From Phlebotomus papatasi (taxonomy: Eukaryota; Arthropoda; Insecta; Diptera; Psychodidae), in contig NC_077222.1 in assembly GCF_024763615.1 (NCBI RefSeq), forward strand, positions 96,071,417-96,135,416: a stretch of DNA of 64,000 nt, in the 5' to 3' direction. This document shows, one piece after another, positions 1-10,300 of the stretch; positions within the stretch are counted from its first letter, which is position 1; each line of letters opens with the position of its first letter. The notes under the pieces are model-generated. The model did not search any database and had not been told where the DNA came from. It saw only the letters and a program-made list of their open reading frames with translations. The position numbers were made by a program, and so were the translations under genes.

Positions 1-155
1 AGAAGCGTGTTTGGTATCACTCTCGCGTGTTTGATAAAAAACGAGTAACACTTATTGGAATTGATGTACAATTAACTCTTTTTGGTGTGATTTTTACTTC
101 ATTTTTTTTGGTATAACATTCAGAAGAGCACTTGTTTTAACTTTTTTTCAGAGTA

Positions 156-369
156 GAGGAAAGTATACTCTCCCTTCGAACTTTCATGCCTTCGAATAAT
201 GTGAATTTTCTTTTAGTTTTCCTAAGAGACTTACACATGACTATTAAATAGTTGGCTTATCATCATTTATTGATAATTCCGTGATAATTTAGTGTAAATA
301 TTTTACGAAAAACAAAAGAAATTCACATCATTCGAAGGCATGAACGTTCGAAGGGAGAGCACTTTCCCC
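156..369. mobile_element. 214-bp TIR element (MITE), family A copy 1
   Basis: The ends are inverted copies of a GAGGAAAG...TCCCTTCGAA motif, flanked by TA on both sides (154-155 and 370-371). The inverted arms extend at least 45 bases and include CTTTCATGCCTTCGAATAAT. A second copy of nearly the same length is at 36468-36683. There is no coding capacity. The TA target duplication is the type made by Tc1/mariner-like transposases; that assignment is inferred. Confidence 0.8.
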
Positions 370-2011
370 TAATGTTTGCAAGAAATAATATCTCAAGTTA
401 TGCACTATTTTTCATTATTTAAAATAAAATATTTAAATAAATAAGAATATGTTTTTGAATGACATTTTTATGATGACAATATTAAGTTTGTTAGAAAGAC
501 TATCATATAAATTATTTCATAATGTTAAATAAATAATTCTGTTGGCAAAGCATTTGCGTGAGATAAAACAAAGTATTTTATGGTACATATAAAGGGAATA
601 ACAGCATCAACTGTAACAAGAATTAATCAAAGGAGATTTAACGAGAGCATAAAATTATCATATTATTACATATAAACATAATTTAGTTATTTTTTTTTAA
701 TTGCTTTATACCCAATATCAGCTTATATGCAAATCTTACTTGTTTAGTGCTGCCCATTCTTCAAATTCCTCGTGGCGAGTCCTTTTTGTTATGATTGTTC
801 GTTTTGTCTTTTTCACGGTAACCGTCTTACTACAATTTACTTATTGATTTGTATTTTTTTAATAAATTATCATTTTAATTCTAGAATCTTGATTGATCTT
901 TAGTAAAAGTAGTATAAAACGTCCAATTTTGTTAAGCAAATAATATTTTAACTATTTTTGGAACTATTAACACTTTTAAATATTCTTCACAATTTCCTAA
1001 TGTTAATGATATTTATTAATAATGCAAAGGTAAATTTGTCTCATAAATGTTGTAAATATTTATAAGATCAATATCTGAAATTCAAAAACCAGAAAAATTA
1101 CATTTTATGTGTAGGTCATATCATCTAAATTTATTTCAGAAATTTTAAATAAAATGTAATGAGGATGAAGCAGTTGCTTCACAATTTTTGGAAATTAGGA
1201 AAAATGCGAAAACATTCAAAACCGTCTTAAGTCTTATCAGAAATTCCAAGACCTTTTTAACTTTTGACCTTGCAAAACCGTTATTAAGAATGATTCAATG
1301 GTATTTTCGTGTAAGGACGAATATCCGGCTATAGGTAATCTCTAAACATTATCCAAAAATAAAAAGCGCACGGCGCGTTTTCGAGCAATCCCAATAAAAT
1401 ATGATTTTGGAGGGGAAGAGGAGGGGTGGGAGAAAATGAGGGTTATGTCAATGTTCTCAGGGTTGTCTTATAGATAGGGGGTGCCCCGAAGGTCTCAAGT
1501 CTCTATCTTTAACTTTTTGGCCTCTAGCCGGACGAACAGACGGACGACATTAAACAGCGTGACATCATTTTTCAGAAAACGTATGAAACGCGACAATTTG
1601 TTGATAAAAGTAAAGTGGCCCCCGAGGGGTGGAGGGTGGAAATTTTGGAGGGCGAAAAAATCGAGGAAAAAATCGAAGGATTATTAGATACTGCTCTCTC
1701 TGTGGAGTTCAGGCAGTAAAATTTAATACTGTGCTTGTTAAGAAAAGAGTCTGTATTCCTATTAGGAGTTGTGAAAAATTACTATTTGGAGCAGGTCCTG
1801 AATATCTTTTCTATTTTTTGAATTACCTATTCTATACTATATATATAAAGATTTTTAATTTTAAAGCTCTTCATAAGAAAGTTGTGAAAATTTATATTAA
1901 GCACCCGAGATGATTATAAAAATATGATACAATTTATTTGCTCTGAACATACACGACGATTTTACTATGGTTAGAAAGTTTTTTTTTTTAATATACCAAT
2001 GATCAAATGTG

Positions 2012-2082
2012 AGGCTCAGAGGCAAAATTGAACATATCCTATGGCTAAAGCATAAGATATGCGAAATTTTGCCTCTGAGCTC
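2012..2082. other. 71-nt near-perfect hairpin
   Basis: Left arm GCTCAGAGGCAAAATT and right arm AATTTTGCCTCTGAGC pair perfectly. The stem continues through CATATC/GATATG and TATG/CATA to a small loop near GCTAAAG. Stem length and loop size resemble a microRNA precursor. It lies among short repeats, so it could equally be the core of a decayed foldback element. Confidence 0.5.
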
Positions 2083-2146
2083 CACAAATTTACTTTTCTG
2101 GTGACCAAAATACATTCTTTTACAGAATAAAATCAATTTATTAAGC

Positions 2147-2978
2147 CTCTGGCACACCTTTTAACTCGGTATAATTTCATGAAATCAAAATTCGTGCCCC
2201 TTACTTTACTACCCTTTCTTTAATGTCACAACAAATTAAATTTAGTTCAATCCAATTTTGAGTGCGAAAGAGAGAATTGGACATATGCAAAACTTTGAGT
2301 AAGAGAGAGATGTAAATTTTGATTTTGCAAAATTTTCCTGATTGGCTTTGGCACACCTTTTAGATCAGGAAAATTTCATGAAATCTAAATTCGTATCCCT
2401 TTCTTTCTCATGCTCTTTGTTTATCTCACTCTGTCGCACTCTTCTTCTTTTAAATAACACTCCAAATTCAATTTATCTCAATTGAATTTAGAGTGCGAAA
2501 AATACGATGGACATATGAAAATCATGTGAGAAATATAGGGATGTGAATTATGATTTCATGAACTATTCCTAACCTAAAAGGTGTGCCGAAGCATAAAGGT
2601 ATGCAGGAAGCATTACTGACCAAAATTGTTTTTTTTTTGCTGACTAAAATTGATTTTTCCCTGACGAATTTTGCTATATTACGGACGAAACCTAAATCTT
2701 CGCTTCCAAATTCGTTTTTTAATGAGTCGAGCACAACTTTTAGATCAGAAAAATTTCATGATATTAAATTTCACATCCTTTTCTCTCTCAAACGTTTTGC
2801 ATATCTCTATCACACTTTTTCTCACTTAAAATTAGATTGAACTAAATTAAATTTGCTATAATGTTCAAAAGGAGAAGAATATGAAAGAGTAGGATGAACT
2901 GGACTTATCCCAACAATTTGAGAAGAAAAGTATGTGAATTTCGATTTCATGAAATTTTCCTGATCTGCAAGGTGTGGT
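2147..2978. repeat. Three clustered copies of a ~190-250-bp foldback repeat family
   Basis: Units at about 2147-2342, 2346-2590 and 2728-2978 begin with a GCACACCTTTTAGATCAGG-like end followed by AAATTTCATGAAATC, and close with the inverse (ATTTCATGAAATTTTCC, then CAAGGTGTG). A spacer with GACCAAAATT and a TTACGGAC-type motif is repeated after units 2 and 3 (about 2618-2710 and 2990-3085). Further copies are at 9217-9472 and about 9500-9690. Confidence 0.65.
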
Positions 2979-3481
2979 GTAAAAAGCATTAGTGACCAAA
3001 ATTTACTTGATTATTTTTGAAAATTGATTTCAAAAGACAAAATTAGCAATTTTACGGACAAACCCTAAATCTTTACTCTCTAGTTTTTTTTATTGACCAA
3101 ATTTGAATTTATACTGACGTTTTTACCAAAATACTGCCATACTGCCTATTCTGCTTTAGCCTTTAAAAATCATTGTAAGTTATTGCAAATTAGTCCAGAT
3201 TTGTTTAGAGTCAGTTTAACATTTTCAAGCATTTGACAATAACGGAACGGTAATGGGACTAAAATATTTAAGGAAATTAATCATGTGGATTACTCGATTC
3301 CACCTGCTTCCAGAACGTCTGAACTCTCTCTGCGGTCTTTTTACTTGGGTCGGGAAGTCTAAGATTTTTTTTTATCTCTTCTAATCTTGTTGTAACTTTT
3401 CTTTCTCTTTTGTTTTTTTCTCTTTTTGTTCTTGTTTGTAACTGTACGTGAGGGACTTAGAAGTCTATTGTATGGTTTCTT

Positions 3482-3510
3482 TAATAAATAAAATAAATAA
3501 ATAAATAAAA
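3482..3510 (+). repeat. (AAAT)n simple repeat
   Basis: Short run of AATA/AAAT units, imperfect only at its left end. Confidence 0.85.
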
Positions 3511-3649
3511 TTATGAGAACAGTTAGAAACATTTTTTTCTTCAAATTAATAAGTTGAGTAGAAGATTAATAATTCGATAAAAACTCTTGAGGATTAAGAT
3601 AAATCCAGATAAACCTCAAATCTGATATCCGCATTATTTTTTTTTTCAG

Positions 3650-3760
3650 GTCAAAGTTTGGTTCCAGAATCGTCGCATGAAATGGAAGAGAGTCAAAAAT
3701 GCATCGAAAGACGCCCCAAATCCTTGCAGGACAACAGAAAAGGATGAACAAGCAAAGTAG
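3650..3760 (+). CDS. btn: Homeobox protein buttonless/Mox class, last exon (partial)
   Basis: The exon encodes 36 residues and a TAG stop. It opens with the end of homeodomain helix 3, VKVWFQNRRMKWKRVK, after a splice acceptor with a long T run. Position 50 is Gln within WFQNRR, as in Antp-like factors, and the KRVK ending is typical of the vertebrate Meox/fly buttonless group. The intron interrupts the homeodomain just before helix 3 in phase 0. The 20-residue tail is short and hydrophilic, with no recognisable domain. The product would be a nuclear DNA-binding transcription factor; fly buttonless specifies dorsal median cells. The rest of the gene is upstream of the window. Homeobox identity is certain; the Mox-class assignment rests on 16 residues and is likely rather than proven. 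Confidence 0.82.
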   Translation, partial: VKVWFQNRRMKWKRVKNASKDAPNPCRTTEKDEQAK

Positions 3761-3775
3761 AGCAGCATAAAATCA

Positions 3776-3781
3776 TTTATT
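3776..3781 (-). promoter_or_regulatory. Candidate poly(A) signal for NIFK
   Basis: AATAAA on the minus strand, 30 bases past the NIFK stop. A second AATAAA (3804-3809) lies immediately after the stop. Both fall within or next to the 3' UTR of the convergent btn gene, whose own candidate signal is a CATAAA variant near 3766-3771. Confidence 0.5.
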
Positions 3782-3810
3782 GTAAAAATATATCTTACAC
3801 CTATTTATTT

Positions 3811-5011
3811 TTAAACATTTTTCTTATTCTTTTTTGCCACTTTACTCGCCACCTTCTGCCCCACTTTTATTTTCAGACCCTTCTTGGTATCCTTGAGAGG
3901 GGAAGAATTCATATTTTTGGGCTTCACCGGGCCGAGCTTTATTGATATTTTCTTCTTTTTTATTGGATTTTTCTTGGGTTTCTCTGGCTTTTCCGGCTTC
4001 TCTTTCAGCTTTTTTACTTTGGGAACCTTTTTACTGAGAATTGCTTTTGGGGATTTTATTTTCGGAGCTTCGTCGGTTGTCTTCTCGGGAGACTTCTCAG
4101 GTTTCTTGTTTTCTTCCTTGGCATTTTTTTCTTCTTTCTTGACTTTTTTCTTGGGCTTTGTTGCGTCAGAGGATTCAGCTTTTCGTTTCTTCACGACACT
4201 GTCTACGTTGAAGTCAATCCCAGCTTCCAGGAGCTTTTTCTTCTTCGCTTCCAGTTTCTTTATCATTTTTTCCTGTCGTTTCTGGATTGTCTGCTGAGTA
4301 GGCCGGGCATTGTGTTCCTCAATTGCCTTCCTCCGGCGAGCAGTGACCGATGAGTGAACGACTTCCTTCCCATTCATTAGCCTCACCTTCACCCGATTCC
4401 TCATTATCTTGGGCGTTACCTTCTCCGGAGGGATGTACGTGGTCTTGAGGATATTCTTCATCAACAGGTAGTTATTCATTGTCTGAGCTGCAATTTCTGC
4501 AACTTCTGGCACCCGGAATTCCACATAACCCACCCCTGTGCTTTTTCCTGTCTTCAGGGATCGAGCCACTCTGACCCGATGGACATCCCCGAACTGCTGG
4601 AAAAATCCCTGGAGCTCTTCTTCGTAAAATCCATGGGGAAGGCATTTTATCTGGACCACGCCGAATTTATATGCCTTGGGTTTCCGGCCTTTGACAGCCG
4701 GCTGTTCTGCTGGTTTTTCAGCACTTTCTTCAGCTTTCACCTCTTCTTTCTGCAAGGACAAAAACCAGGTAAGTCTCCTTTGTCTTATCAGTGGATTTCC
4801 GGAAGCAATTACTTACAATTTTGGGCTTTTTCGGGGTCTTTTCCACATTGAAGCGCTTCGAGATGCCCTTCAACTTCTTGGGCTTTTCTTCAGGCTCCTT
4901 CTTAATCTCAGGCACTTTTTCAACGGCTTTTGGTTTCTTCCCCAATTTCTTTTCCAATTTCTTGGGTTTCTTTTCCCTAGGAACGGGGGTTTTCTTAATT
5001 TTTGCAATCAT
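3811..5011 (-). CDS. NIFK: NIFK-like nucleolar RRM protein (MKI67 FHA-domain-interacting homologue)
   Basis: Two exons, 5011-4817 (65 aa) and 4749-3811 (312 aa), join in phase 0 across a 67-base intron with GTAAGT donor and TTGCAG acceptor, giving 377 aa. Residues 1-90 are a Lys/Glu/Pro-rich basic tail. Residues about 95-173 form one RRM with RNP2-like VVQIKCLP and RNP1-like STGVGYVEF. The RRM is followed by MNNYLLMKN and IPPEKV, the signature of the NIFK/yeast Nop15 family, and then by KKLLEAGIDF, matching the conserved post-RRM helix. The last 110 residues are again Lys-rich. Family members act in the nucleolus in pre-60S ribosome assembly and ITS2 processing. The vertebrate Ki-67-binding region is not recognisable, so only the ribosome-biogenesis role is inferred. 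The start is the first ATG of the open frame. Confidence 0.92.
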
Positions 5012-5109
5012 TTCACTAAAAATTTACAAACACGAGGTGATGCTTAGAAAACTATTCAACAGTACTCAGCTGTTTACGTTGAAGTGCTTCCTACATGGCT
5101 GCGTATATA

Positions 5110-5115
5110 TTTATT
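5110..5115 (-). promoter_or_regulatory. Candidate poly(A) signal for MNS1
   Basis: AATAAA on the minus strand, 55 bases downstream of the MNS1 stop and about 100 bases upstream of the NIFK start. The MNS1 3' UTR must therefore overlap the NIFK promoter/5' UTR region. Confidence 0.55.
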
Positions 5116-5170
5116 ACGTGTAGAAAATGCGTAAGAATTGGTAAAAATTGTTCAAGTTATCCGTTTTCAT

Positions 5171-6646
5171 TCAATTCTTCGAGCCGGATGTACTTCCAGG
5201 GGGAAGAGGAATGTGCTGCCGATCACTCTCTCGCAGAATTCCTGGTGGCAGAAATCCCAGAAGTTCAGTAGCGTGCTCTTTCAGCATTTTAATCCTCTCT
5301 TCTTCGATTAGCTGCTGAATTCTTTCATCTTCTTTGAGACTGTGCTGTTTCTCCTGGACAGCAGCGGAGATCTCTTCTTCTCGACGTCTCCTTCTTTCAG
5401 CTAGACCCTCTTCAATGGCTTTTCTATGCTCCATCTGCTTCCTACGCTTTGCTTCCTTTGTCAGCTGTTCGAGTTTGTCCTGTTCAGCGAGGATCTGCAT
5501 CTGTTCCTCTCTGAAACGTATTTCCTCTTCTTTAGACTCCTGCACACGCAACCAGCGCTCTCTACGCTGCTCATCGAGGATTAGTCGCTCATGTATTCGT
5601 CTCCGGAGCTGTCTTTCCATCTGCTCCCTCAGATTTTGCTCCTCCCGCTCAGCCATTTCCTTCATTCTCAGCTCAATGATGACTTCCTCACGTTTCTGGG
5701 CATTTTCCTCTATCTCTATCAAGGTTTTTGCCAGCTTCTCCGTGATTTTCTCCTTCTCACATCTCTCCTGGACCTTCTTCTCTTCCTCCATCTTCAGCAG
5801 CTGATTCTTCATCTCGATGTACTCTAAAATCCTCTTATTCTCATCCTCATTGACTTTCCTCTGTTGCTCCTGGAAGATTTCCTGATTCTTCCTGAATTGT
5901 TCCAGTTCAGACAGTGCTCTACGTTTTCTTATCATTTTGAGCCTCATGTCTTCCATCTGCTCCTCATAAATCTGCCTGACAATCTCATCCAAGTATTGCT
6001 TTTCCTTCAGGAATTCCACGTAGAGGATCTTGGATCTCTGATGGGAGTTTTCCATTTGATTTCTCAGTTCATCCCTCAGAGTTGCTTTCTTCCTACTCTC
6101 CCGTTCTCTTTCTTCTTCAAAGGATTTCTGAACTTTCTCAAGTTCCTGGTCCATAAACTCTTGCTCCTTCTTCACTTCCAACTGAAAAAAAATTGGATTT
6201 TTATTTATTCAAGAAATCCCTGCACATCGGAGAAATTTTACCTGCTTCTGAAGTTTCTGAACTTCTTTCTCTGCAATCTGAGCTGCAAGTTCCTTTGCCA
6301 CATAGGCTCTTCTCAGCTGACCTTCCAATTCCCTGAGCTCCTGGCTGGTTTCTCGCAATTGCTGTCTCATTTTGGCTTCACAGATTCTCTGTCGCTCCAG
6401 CTCATGCATCTTTTCAGCTTTCCTGCGAGATTCTTCGTTAAATTCTCGTTCCTTCTTCTGCTGGATTTCCTCCTGGAGTCGCTGTTGTTCCAGGAAATCC
6501 TTCTCTTCTTGGTACTGTCGCTGAAGACGCCTTTCCCTGGCATTGAGATCGATCCTGCACCAGTCACTTGTGTTATTTTCAACATTTCTTTGGGAATTCA
6601 CTTCATTTACCAATTTATTTCTATGCAATTCCCGGAAACGAGACAT
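5171..6646 (-). CDS. MNS1: MNS1-like ciliary/flagellar coiled-coil protein
   Basis: Two exons, 6646-6242 (135 aa) and 6181-5171 (336 aa), join in phase 0 across a 60-base intron (GTAAAA donor, T-run CAG acceptor), giving 471 aa; vertebrate MNS1 is about 495. Almost the whole protein is one charged alpha-helical coiled coil rich in Glu, Arg, Lys and Gln, the trichohyalin-plectin-homology type. Diagnostic matches to MNS1 are QQLRETSQELRELEGQLRRA and AAQIAEKEVQKL in exon 1, DEIVRQIYEEQ in exon 2, and near the C-terminus EEERIKMLKEHATELLGFLP. MNS1 proteins lie inside doublet microtubules of motile cilia and sperm flagella and are needed for axoneme assembly and dynein docking, so expression in testis and ciliated neurons is expected. 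The second exon does not begin with ATG; it is a true internal exon. Confidence 0.92.
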
Positions 6647-7164
6647 TTTCCCTGGCCAGGGACAAAAAAAATCGGTTTGTTTGTAAACAACGCGGCTGCG
6701 TATCTCGGCGTGATACGGGGTATCTCTGCGGGGAGTATCAAAATTTAAAAAGTAACGGAAGCAAAAATGTGGTCATGATCAAGAAAATTTAGAATAATCA
6801 AGAATAAATGAAAGAACTTAATAATCAGTTATGTATAATTATTCTCAGGTTCTGTTAATTTTTAAAATATGTTGGGATTAAAAATGACTTTTGATTAACG
6901 TAATAAGATTTGAATGGGCATGCGCATCCCAAAATCCGGGGGGTCTGCGAATGCTGGCGAGGAATGGATGTCTTCAGTCGTTCACAGAGCACGAAGAGAG
7001 ATGGTCGCGTGAGTGTCGCGTGCGCGGGTGTCAAGGCCACTGGAGCAATCAACGATCCGTGAGACAAAAACACAGCGAAATTCAAGACATATCATCAATC
7101 AACAAGTTCATTAATCCGTTAGCTGATAGATTTCTCTCTCCTTGAGTGGGTGGCAGTGGTAAGG
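6647..7164. promoter_or_regulatory. Shared divergent promoter region of MNS1 (-) and INPP1 (+)
   Basis: The two start codons point away from each other across 518 bases. Near MNS1 there is a palindromic forkhead-type site, TTGTTTGTAAACAA-like, at about 6677-6690, within sequence that turns GC-rich. Nearer INPP1, GGCATGCGCATCC at about 6917-6929 resembles an NRF1/palindromic GCATGCGC site. No clear TATA box. Transcription start sites cannot be placed by eye. Confidence 0.55.
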
Positions 7165-7377
7165 ATGTGTTCGGTGGAGTCACTGGTGCGGGCACTTGTG
7201 AATGTGTCGGAGAAAGCGGGAAATATAGCCCGATTGTGTCGTGAAAATGAGGATATCTTTGGGCTGTTGGTGGCTGAGAAAACGCGGGATGAGGCAAATC
7301 CGCGATTCGTGCGAGATTTCAAGACACTGGCTGACGTCCTCATCCAGGAGATGGTCCGGCACGATGTTGGCAAAGCG
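7165..7377 (+). CDS. INPP1: INPP1 coding exon 1
   Basis: Encodes residues 1-71, the N-terminal helices (start MCSVESLVRALVNVSEKAG). The exon ends at GTGAGT in phase 0. Confidence 0.92.
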
Positions 7378-10300
7378 GTGAGTTTTCCACACGCACTAAT
7401 TTGATTTAACTCTGGGCCCCCGATCGATTCGCATCAGGCGTGCTCCAGCTGGTGAGGAATTACGTAATGAGACTACCACCCTTTTGGAATTCTTCTGGAG
7501 GGATGTGGGTGGTCGAAATTCTGGGCTGGAGAATGAGGGGCTTAGGTTTGACGGTGGAATTATGTGTATATGAGATATGTCGCAATATTGATATGTATTT
7601 GCTTTCTCTCCATTTTCCCCGCCTTTTTTTGCCTCAACCTCTCTAGTTTCCGGATCTGAAGGAGAACATCCGCGGTGAGGAGAGTTCCACATTCACCAAT
7701 TCACTGGGAGAGACAATTACCGTAGAAGTGTGTGACAGCCTCGAGGAGACAGCAAATCTATTAGAAAAGGTATTCATCTATGCGCTCTCCATCCTTTTTT
7801 TATATTGCTCTACTCCTTCCCATTGGGTTGAAAATGGTGTCTATAATTAACTGAATATTTAATTCATTTTCTCTTGTCAAAAATCCTTATGAAATGATCT
7901 GACGAAAAGCTATTTTCCAATTATTTTCTATCTAATGAATTCCGTAGAGATTTTTTTATTCTTTATCAAATCTACAAAAAATAGGGTAAGTGTGCCAAAT
8001 TCCGACCAGCTTGCAATTTCGGCCACCTTTTTTGTTCCTCGAATTTCCATGAACTTTTAGATTTTACGTACTCTAGAGATTATACAATGCAAAAGAATAA
8101 AAAAAAAATGTAGCTTCGACAAACGAAAAACGTGAAAAAGATATTGGAAGAATTACCGAAGGGCAAGGAACTATGAGAATGAATGTGGCCGAAATAGGGC
8201 ATCAAAGCTATGTCTATATTTTTATTCATTTTAAAATGTATTAAGAATGATTTTAGAGTAAATAAAGACGGTAAACTCTTTACAAGGTTCCAAGCAACAC
8301 TCTTTAAGAAGAAAGAATAAAAAAAATCAATTTGAATTTAAAATATTACATTTCAAACTTGACACGTTGACGCTTGCATGCAACTATGCCGAAATTTGGC
8401 ACACTTACCCTACTTATTTTATGCAGATTATCGTAAGTACCAATGACATTTCAAATGTTTAAATTTGTGACGTTAAAGTGTTTCGATTTTCCATTCAGTA
8501 AACCAGTTTTATAAAATGTTAAATCTTCTGAAAAAGTTTTATGGAAGATTAAGTTTCAAGATTTTCCCTTAGTTTTTGACAATGTTGTTAATTAATAACC
8601 TTCAAAACTGGATAGGAATTCTTCTGTCTTTATTCTTGATCTATCAATCCTTCTGAAAGCTATTTTGCAGGATAAGAGCGGTAGGAGCATGAGAAATAAT
8701 TTAGGAGGAAAAATTTTGTGCAAGTATCCAAAAAGTTCTATTTTGAGAAAGCACATCAAAACGAGATAAAAATCCAATTCTTAACTCCCAATGCTTCAAC
8801 GAAAAGTTTTTATTTGATTATCTTTCATAAGAAAGAAACTCCATAAACATTTGATACACATTGAAAGCACTGAAAGATAAACTAATCTTGTGTTGTTGTC
8901 TTTTTGCTTAATTTCAGAGTAAATAAAAATGTCTGATTTTTTTTGTTTATTTTGTAAATTAATTTGTAGATTTTGGAATTCATGTATTTGTTTTTGTTTG
9001 GATGACCTTGCGCTTTTCTGCATTAATGGCATTAATTACTTGTGAAATTTGTAATTGTGAAAGCTTTGGAAGTAATTAAAAAGAGGCCATTTACATGACC
9101 GCCGCATTGAATTGAAATTGAATTATCCAAAAATCGGATTTTGGAACAATTCAATCTCAATTATCTGTATAAATAGCCTGATTGGGTCATTTACACCGAT
9201 TTTAGCCAATTATGTCTTCGCTACACCTTTTAGATCAGAAAAATATCGAAAATCAAAATTCACATCCCTTTCTTTCTCAAACATTTTAAATATTACTATC
9301 ACGGTCTATCACACCAAATTCAAATTGGATTGAAATTGAATTTGGTGTGATGTTCAAGAAGAAGAAGAGTACGAAAAATGGGAGAGACTTATGCAAAAGG
9401 ATTGAGAAAGAAAGGAACATGAATTTCGACTTTTTGAATTTTTTTTTTGATCTAAAAGGTTTGCTGAAGCCATTCCAATTGAATTTGGTCAATTATGTAC
9501 TCAGCACACCTGTTTTAGATCGGTAAAATTTCATGAAATCAAAGCGTCCCTCTCTATTTTACAAGATTTGCATAAGTCTATCTCACTCTTTCGGGCTCAA
9601 AATTGACTTAAACTAAATGTAATATGGTATGATGTCCAAAAGGAGAATAAGAGTGCGAGTTTGTACTCTGGACAGGACGTCCATGAAAATCAATTTTCAG
9701 TACATATTATATTCGTGACGTAAGCTATGAGTGTCAAAAGTGTAAATCCAAAATTTGGGTCCGATTTGACGAGGTCAGATTTCACCTTGGATCACAAAAG
9801 CTTAGATTGTAAAGAATCTCAGCTAAAAACTGAAGAAAATCGTAAAATTGGAACTTTTTTTAATGGTTTTTTTTAAATGCATATTTTTAAATAAATTATT
9901 CATTTTAATATGCTGTAAAAAATATATTAAAGAAAATTCAGAGACTTTTTAACTTTTTAAGTTCAACTAGAATATGAGTCTTTATTTGTTTCATTCGGTT
10001 CATGAATACCTTTTTGCTATATTTCCCGCCAATTTAACTAAATCGTAAAAGTGAGAAGTCAAAATATCGCACTTTAATGTTTTGCATATTTGAGTTGAAA
10101 ATTGAAAAAGCATATTCGACTGAGTGTCCCTTTGCTTCCGCCTTTGTATATTTGGAAATACTTCGAATTGGATTTTGTTTTTTTTTATTACTTTTCGATA
10201 GTTTATACATCGATTTCAGGAACAATAAAAAATCAGTTTTCCGACCTTATAATTAAGCCCTCTCCCCATATTAAGGCATTTACACATATTGGAGGTAATT

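Larger units (their letters stand above)
1..3649 (+). other. Probable intron of the btn/Mox gene (5' part outside window)
   Basis: This stretch lies directly upstream of the btn last exon and ends in a pyrimidine-rich 3' splice site (T run then CAG at 3647-3649). No sequence encoding the first two thirds of a homeodomain was found in it, so the preceding exon must lie beyond the left edge. It holds a TIR element (156-369), a hairpin (2012-2082), and three copies of a family with CACACCTTTTAGATCAGG-type ends between 2147 and 2978. Short open frames here look like chance. Confidence 0.65.

Noticed and set aside
1481..1913. Two small frames of 68 and 94 aa
   Set aside because: Overlap a dispersed repeat (GGCCTCTAGCCGGACGAACA, inverse near 42050). 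No start context, splice support or protein similarity.
3884..5123. Open frames of 90-137 aa antisense to NIFK
   Set aside because: The NIFK coding strand is full of AAG/GAG codons, so its complement reads CTT/CTC and lacks stops. The frames have no recognisable domain and are Phe/Ser/Leu biased.
5334..6748. Open frames up to 294 aa antisense to MNS1
   Set aside because: The same effect of a Glu/Lys/Arg coiled coil; Leu/Phe/Ser-rich shadows running across the real intron without splice logic.
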